A stretch of 64,000 nucleotides of DNA from NCBI RefSeq assembly GCF_030077735.1, contig NZ_JASJEU010000005.1, positions 78,830-142,829 of the forward strand, in the 5' to 3' direction. The stretch comes from Gordonibacter faecis (GTDB lineage Bacteria; Actinomycetota; Coriobacteriia; Coriobacteriales; Eggerthellaceae). The notes beneath the pieces were generated by a model. The model saw only the letters and a program-made list of their open reading frames with translations. It was not told the DNA's origin and searched no databases. Shown piece by piece: positions 60,098 to 64,000 of the stretch (position 1 is its first letter; every line of letters starts with the position of its first letter). The position numbers and the translations under genes were made by a program.

Positions 60098-60508
60098 TCA
60101 GAATTCGTCATCAAGATACACGCAGTTCACCCCATTATCCAAGCAGAGATTCTGCAACTTCCTATCCAACGTAAACAACGTCGCCGCCTTGCGACGCGTC
60201 AGCAGCATATAATACAAATCATAGGCAGAGTGCTGGAGGCGAATGGACTCAGACACAACCTCTGCCCAAAGATCCTCATCGTCATTGAACTCGTCTACCA
60301 GCTCACTCGCTTGCTCTCCCAAAGTGAGAGCTGCATCGCTAGAAATATAGCCTCCACGTGCATATTTACTTACTACATTAGCAAGTTCATACGTAAAGAG
60401 TTTCGGGGCCATCACCTGTTCGCCATCACCCATAAACGTCATTAATGCAGCGCCATCCTTAGTGCCGCGAGCAATCTCGACAGCCGCATTACAATCCAAA
60501 ACGATCAT
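60098..60508 (-). CDS. PIN-domain toxin (VapC/FitB-like)
   Basis: 136 residues. PIN nuclease acids: D5 in VLDCNAAVEIA, E in FTYELANVV, D in SAYDLYYMLLT and D in FTLDRKLQNL. Such proteins cut RNA. The start overlaps the end of the antitoxin gene by four bases (ATGA type), so the two are made together. Confidence 0.9.
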   Translation of the reverse strand: MIVLDCNAAVEIARGTKDGAALMTFMGDGEQVMAPKLFTYELANVVSKYARGGYISSDAALTLGEQASELVDEFNDDEDLWAEVVSESIRLQHSAYDLYYMLLTRRKAATLFTLDRKLQNLCLDNGVNCVYLDDEF

Positions 60509-60891
60509 GCCAAAGCCTCCTCATCGTACGGCAGGCCGAGGATATCGCTTATTTGACGGTCACGCTCTCTTCGCCCTTCATGAATGATTTCCACTGCGCT
60601 GGGCATGTCATCAGGAAACTTTGTCTTGTTTGCCTCAATCCGCGCAAACAGATCCTTGCGCTTCTTGATGCGCGCCACGCGGGCAGCCTCAGAGTCGTAC
60701 TCGAATATCCGCGCTTTCGGTGCGATGCGACAAAACTTTTCACTATTCTGGCCATGACCAGCTTTTTCATCAAGCATCTGCTCCACGGCCACGATAGTCT
60801 GTTGGGCTATGCTGCGATGCTGACTGGCAGCGTAATCTTTCAGTTGCTCATACAGATCATCAGGGAAATCGCGCACCTGCAAGGCCGGCAT
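60505..60891 (-). CDS. Ribbon-helix-helix antitoxin (FitA-like)
   Basis: 128 residues. The start PALQVRDFPDDLYEQLKDYA then HRSIAQQTIVAVEQML is the FitA/Arc ribbon-helix-helix DNA-binding domain; the charged C-terminal part would wrap the PIN toxin. It is longer than the usual 70-85 residues. AGGAGG precedes the ATG. It should repress its own promoter. Confidence 0.88.
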   Translation of the reverse strand: MPALQVRDFPDDLYEQLKDYAASQHRSIAQQTIVAVEQMLDEKAGHGQNSEKFCRIAPKARIFEYDSEAARVARIKKRKDLFARIEANKTKFPDDMPSAVEIIHEGRRERDRQISDILGLPYDEEALA

Positions 60892-60918
60892 AGTGAACCT
60901 CCTGGTTCGTCGTATTTC

Positions 60919-60957
60919 GCATGCATGCAGTATACATGTTTTTTACCTTTTATGCAA
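60919..60957 (-). promoter_or_regulatory. Promoter and palindrome of the toxin-antitoxin pair
   Basis: On the minus strand TTGCAT (60957-60952), 17 bases, TATACT (60934-60929), directly followed by the palindrome GCATGCATGC (60919-60928). The dyad over the transcription start suits repression by the antitoxin. Confidence 0.65.
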
Positions 60958-61055
60958 GGTGGCCGTGAATATGAGCGGTAGAGTGATATATGCGGTGTTG
61001 AGGCTGAGGTGTGGTGAGGCAAGGTTATCGTCAATCCCAGCGGGACATCTGGACA

Positions 61056-61092
61056 TACAAAAATCGGGCCGGAAGTTACTTCCGGCCCGATT
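61056..61092 (-). terminator. Terminator after tRNA-Ala
   Basis: AATCGGGCCGGAA (61062-61074) pairs with TTCCGGCCCGATT (61080-61092); on the minus strand TTTTTG follows. Confidence 0.9.
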
Positions 61093-61101
61093 GAATTTCC
61101 G

Positions 61102-61177
61102 TGGTGGAGATGATGGGATTCGAACCCACGACCCCCACGTTGCGAACGTGATGCTCTCCCAGCTGAGCTACATCCCC
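61102..61177 (-). tRNA. tRNA-Ala, anticodon CGC
   Basis: A 76-base cloverleaf including an encoded CCA end (61102-61104). The acceptor stem GGGGATG/CATCTCC keeps the G3-U70 pair that marks alanine tRNA. The anticodon loop is TTCGCAA, giving CGC for codon GCG. TTCGAAT forms the T loop. A T-tailed hairpin follows. Confidence 0.95.
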
Positions 61178-61314
61178 ACGGGTTTGTGCGCCTTCGCGCG
61201 AGGTCTTATTTTGCCGGTAATGGGCGCATTTGTCAAATGACGCTTCAAAATGTTCACAGAAAGGGGCGGAAGGGGGTTACGAAGATGTGCAAGAATGCCC
61301 TCGCTCGCGGATAT

Positions 61315-61578
61315 CTACTCTTCATAGTCATCTTCTCCGATAATGACTACGACACCTCCGTAACCCTCCTCGCCGTCTTTCTCGTACGTCAGAATGTCGC
61401 CCGGCTGGCACTCGAGCACCTCACAAATGGTCTCCAACGTGGAGAATCGCAGCGCCCTGACCTTGCCCGTTTTAATGTGGGACAGGTTGACGTTTGTAAT
61501 ACCAACTTTCTCCGCCAGCTCATTCAGCGTCAAGTTATGCTGCTTCATCAGAATGTCGAGGTTCAGAACTATTCCCAT
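61315..61578 (-). CDS. Small XRE-family regulator (YozG-like)
   Basis: 87 residues. Helix-turn-helix of the Cro/CI type: LNLDILMKQHNLTLNELAEK, VGITNVNLSHIKTGKVRALR, then TLETICEVLECQPGDIL. An acidic tail (GEEGYG, GEDDYEE) closes it. Small proteins of this type usually stand beside DUF2975 membrane proteins, as here, nine bases upstream. Confidence 0.88.
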   Translation of the reverse strand: MGIVLNLDILMKQHNLTLNELAEKVGITNVNLSHIKTGKVRALRFSTLETICEVLECQPGDILTYEKDGEEGYGGVVVIIGEDDYEE

Positions 61579-61587
61579 GGCCTGCGC

Positions 61588-62136
61588 CTAGACTGATTCG
61601 TCTGAGAATTCTTGCAAAAGCACGCCGTATTTGAAAACAAAAGAGAAAGCGAAAACAACAGCTGCAGCAATAATAGGAGCAACGTCAATAGCCACAATTG
61701 CGCTACCTTCTGCCATTGCTCCAGCTTGTGCGGACAACCATCCCAGTCTTAGGACAGATGAGTTCAAAGTAATAACAAATTCTAATACAGCATAAAGTAA
61801 AAGCATTCCAGATATTATTCTCAGTCTTCCGACTTGGCTCATAGTAAATGGAGACAATCCTTTTGCTGCATCCGAAAAAATTCGTATAAGTGTCACACAT
61901 ATTGCAGCAATAATAAGGGCATGAAGCACATATAAAATCACACCGGACACACTAACAAAATTTGCACTATTAAATGAGTCTGCTGAAGCCATTGTGAAAA
62001 TCATTACCGCTATTGATACAGCCCACCATATGCACAGCAGAATAAAAATTATTTTCATTAATCCGCTTATCCATTTACAAACTCGGTTCACACGTATCAA
62101 AGAGTTTTCGGTTTCTATATCTTTTTCATCAGGCAT
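61588..62136 (-). CDS. DUF2975-family membrane protein
   Basis: 182 residues with four membrane helices (about 27-50, 63-87, 107-128, 150-172). AAAGGA precedes the ATG. The gene is AT-richer than its surroundings, which hints at transfer or weaker selection. It makes a two-gene unit with the XRE regulator. Function unknown; it may sequester or sense for the regulator. Confidence 0.85.
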   Translation of the reverse strand: MPDEKDIETENSLIRVNRVCKWISGLMKIIFILLCIWWAVSIAVMIFTMASADSFNSANFVSVSGVILYVLHALIIAAICVTLIRIFSDAAKGLSPFTMSQVGRLRIISGMLLLYAVLEFVITLNSSVLRLGWLSAQAGAMAEGSAIVAIDVAPIIAAAVVFAFSFVFKYGVLLQEFSDESV

Positions 62137-62208
62137 AACCGTTCCTTTACTCTATTTACCTAAGCAGTAAATAATATAGGCAGTTCAGATGCCCTTACGC
62201 ATGAAATA

Positions 62209-62233
62209 AAAGGCCTTTTTGAAAAAGGCCTTT
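62209..62233 (-). terminator. Terminator after the small peptide gene
   Basis: AAAGGCCTTTTT (62209-62220), one G, then AAAAAGGCCTTT (62222-62233): a perfect 25-base palindrome with T runs on both strands. It ends the radical SAM-peptide transcript 27 bases after the peptide stop. Confidence 0.85.
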
Positions 62234-62259
62234 CAATACCTATTTGGCATTTTGTTACA

Positions 62260-62346
62260 TTACACGCCAATAGCTAAACAAATGCCACCATTAAAACCGA
62301 TAGGGTAGCAGATCGAACGCGGTTCAGCTTCACTGTAAAACAGCAT
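62260..62346 (-). CDS. 28-residue two-cysteine peptide, candidate RiPP precursor
   Basis: A 28-codon frame (ATG 62346-62344, TAA 62262-62260) with AAAGGAGGTG upstream, one of the best ribosome sites in the window. Its first 17 bases overlap the end of the radical SAM/SPASM gene in another frame. The peptide starts MLFYSEAEPRS (leader-like, acidic) and continues with C13, Y14, P15, a GFNGG turn at 17-21, C23 and a hydrophobic end (LAIGV). Two cysteines ten residues apart, beside a SPASM maturase, suggest a sactipeptide or similar thioether peptide. A terminator follows at once. Confidence 0.7.
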   Translation of the reverse strand: MLFYSEAEPRSICYPIGFNGGICLAIGV

Positions 62347-63601
62347 CTTGTGCACCTCCTTTCGCTTGATCGAGGGCGGCGTTCATGGCCGCACCTAATG
62401 CGTCGTAGAACTCCATGGTCATCGCGCAGTAGGAGTCTTTCGACTCCAGACTGCCCGATGCGAATAGCGAGCGGGCTCTGCAGCCTCCCCCGCAAATTCG
62501 TTTGTAGCGACACGCCGAGCAGCCCTCGAAGCCGTCGACATCCATCGCGCGAAACCGCGCCGACACCGGGCTTTCCAGCGCTTCGGTCAGCGAACCGGTG
62601 AACACGTTACCCATAGCCAACTCCGGTCGATGTAACATGTGGCACGGGTACACGGTGCCATCAGCAGCAACACTCACGCCGCGAAATCCTGCACCGCAGG
62701 TGCGCTTCACCGTGAGGTTCACCCCCACAGGAGCGTCCATGGCGGGGATGGGTTTGCCGTCATCCAGCGTGAGCAGGCTACGGCCGAGGGTGCGCAGGGC
62801 ATCCTCGTGGGGCAGCAGCGCCGCCAATTCATCATCGGGAGCGCAGGTCAAAAGGCTGAAATTCAGCGAGGCTCCCAAATCCTTCGACAGGCGCACGTAA
62901 TCTTTCAGATCATCAATATTCTTGGCATGCACCGTGGGGATAATATGTGCCGGAATGCCAACCCTCTGCACGGCGCACACCGCTTCCACCAGCTCATCGA
63001 AGCGCTGATCTTGGCGAATGTAGGCCGGCGCCGTCGACGAGCAGCCATCAAACGAAACGGACACGCAATCGACATGCGGCGCCAGCGCCTCAAGCGCGGC
63101 GGGCGTGATGCACGTGCCGTTCGACAGCACCGTTACCGACGCGATGCCGCACGCGCGCTTCGCGTACTCCACAATCGCGGGCAGGTCGTCGCGCAAAAAC
63201 GGCTCGCCACCCGAAATGACCAGTGAAGCAAGGCCCGCCCCAGCAAGTTCGTCCAGCGCATGCTGAATCTGCTCCAAGGGCGCATCGTCCAAACAATTGC
63301 GCTGCTCATCAAGCGAATAGCAGCCAACACAGTTCAAATTACAGCGCTGCGTCACATGCAGATACGCGCTCAACACCGCATCCGCCGGCTTTTCGCTGCT
63401 AAAGAAACCCCCGCGCTCCAAATGATCGAGCAACGCCGCATCCACAGCAGCAATAGCGGCAGCATCCACGTCTTCGTGCAGCATACGGCCACATACGGCC
63501 GCTCCCTCGGGCGTCAGGCCGATCACATAACCCGTGTTCAGATTGCCAACCAGGGGAATGCCAGCAAAATCAAAAGCGACCACCTGGTCACCAAATCTCA
63601 T
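62330..63601 (-). CDS. Radical SAM/SPASM peptide maturase
   Basis: 423 residues, GAGGAGG before the ATG. The first about 75 residues resemble a PqqD/RRE-like peptide-binding domain (NLNTGYVIGLTPEGAAVCGRM). The radical SAM cluster is C87, C91, C94 (RCNLNCVGC), with ISGGEPFLRDD for SAM. The C-terminal SPASM domain has C361, C364, C370, C374 and C392 (CSACRYKRICGGGC, SKDSYC) plus TCGAGF and YPCHML for extra clusters. Such enzymes make carbon-sulfur or carbon-carbon links in small peptides; the probable substrate is the 28-residue peptide overlapping its 3' end. Confidence 0.9.
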   Translation of the reverse strand: MRFGDQVVAFDFAGIPLVGNLNTGYVIGLTPEGAAVCGRMLHEDVDAAAIAAVDAALLDHLERGGFFSSEKPADAVLSAYLHVTQRCNLNCVGCYSLDEQRNCLDDAPLEQIQHALDELAGAGLASLVISGGEPFLRDDLPAIVEYAKRACGIASVTVLSNGTCITPAALEALAPHVDCVSVSFDGCSSTAPAYIRQDQRFDELVEAVCAVQRVGIPAHIIPTVHAKNIDDLKDYVRLSKDLGASLNFSLLTCAPDDELAALLPHEDALRTLGRSLLTLDDGKPIPAMDAPVGVNLTVKRTCGAGFRGVSVAADGTVYPCHMLHRPELAMGNVFTGSLTEALESPVSARFRAMDVDGFEGCSACRYKRICGGGCRARSLFASGSLESKDSYCAMTMEFYDALGAAMNAALDQAKGGAQDAVLQ

Positions 63602-63906
63602 GGAGCCTCCTCACACAGCATTCTCAAAAACAAGATGCCAAAACATCAACTAAATTTCCTACTTATTTAGTCATTATTTTAACCCTTTACCGCACCGCTG
63701 TCGATATCAGGAAGAACCCGAGGTGTTGAATATATGCTGTTTCCCTATTCTTATCCTCCATCACAACGCGACAAGTTTTACTTTTTTATCGAATAATGTA
63801 AAAACTGGTATGGTAAAGTAGTCCGAGCAACACCAAAGTGCCGGTTCGCCGTCGATAGTTTCACGAACGCGCAAATGGCCTCCTCACTCGGAAAGGGGCG
63901 ACTATC
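63602..63906. other. Divergent region upstream of the maturase
   Basis: About 305 AT-rich bases. On the minus strand an 11-residue frame (63611-63646) ends with TGA inside the GAGGAGG of the maturase and could be a leader. On the plus strand AAAGGGG stands before an ATG at 63907. No clear promoter boxes. Confidence 0.35.

Positions 63907-64000
<94 letters not shown>

Overview
The window looks like chromosome of a high-GC anaerobe of the Coriobacteriia, most probably Eggerthellaceae (Eggerthella/Gordonibacter/Slackia relatives). This is inferred from three sets of soluble molybdopterin oxidoreductase genes, LuxR regulators with either a soluble sensor or a many-helix membrane N-terminus beside them, a MobB-MobA fusion, an agmatine deiminase route and actinobacterial-type LexA-like boxes. 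No 16S gene is present, so the genus is not established. The last 76 bases are a G homopolymer, almost certainly a sequencing or assembly artefact at a contig end.

Layout. 1-3127: C-terminal part of a molybdoenzyme of the pyrogallol transhydroxylase/catechol dehydroxylase type, its three-cluster iron-sulfur subunit with a beta-sandwich tail, and a DASS-type anion transporter. 3198-10112: an orphan XRE regulator, then a housekeeping minus-strand block (htrA, pyrH, frr, uppS, cdsA, dxr). 10418-13681: small unknown protein, iron alcohol dehydrogenase, aldehyde dehydrogenase. 13723-14448: HigBA-like toxin-antitoxin pair with a possible leader ORF. 14549-14585: two LexA-like dyads. 14795-15700: membrane-anchored C39-like protein. 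15917-19621: agmatine deiminase, permease and putrescine carbamoyltransferase. 19847-27828: MerR regulator, two MFS paralogues, FKBP isomerase, iron-sulfur subunit, molybdoenzyme, zinc-ribbon microprotein and LuxR regulator. 28029-31014: MFS exporter and an SDR with a very long Gln/Ser/Gly-rich tail. 31297-37012: a second molybdoenzyme module with the same parts (enzyme, iron-sulfur subunit, MFS, zinc-ribbon microprotein, LuxR with membrane N-terminus). 37077-41175: histidine phosphatase, YbaK, polar amino acid ABC transporter. 41518-45657: HyuA-like, DUF917 and NCS1 permease genes. 45816-50456: CcdA-thioredoxin fusion, Rrf2 regulator, polyferredoxin, MobB-MobA. 50640-55231: candidate small RNA, recR, ybaB, dnaX, DedA, and the SRP RNA. 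55351-60891: PH-like membrane protein, TetR, radical SAM protein, aspS, FitAB-like toxin-antitoxin. 61102-63601: tRNA-Ala, XRE/DUF2975 pair, and a radical SAM/SPASM maturase followed by a 28-codon two-cysteine peptide gene.

How the genes fit. MobB-MobA would supply the bis-MGD cofactor for the molybdoenzymes. Each enzyme set is packed with its own electron-transfer subunit, transporter and regulator, which suggests substrate-specific reductive or hydroxyl-transfer modules acting in the cytoplasm, since no Tat signal or membrane anchor is visible. The best candidate for an undescribed system is the radical SAM maturase plus overlapping tiny peptide at 62260-63601. A second is a family of three long intergenic hairpins (6981, 15753, 40077) whose stems differ in sequence but keep pairing.
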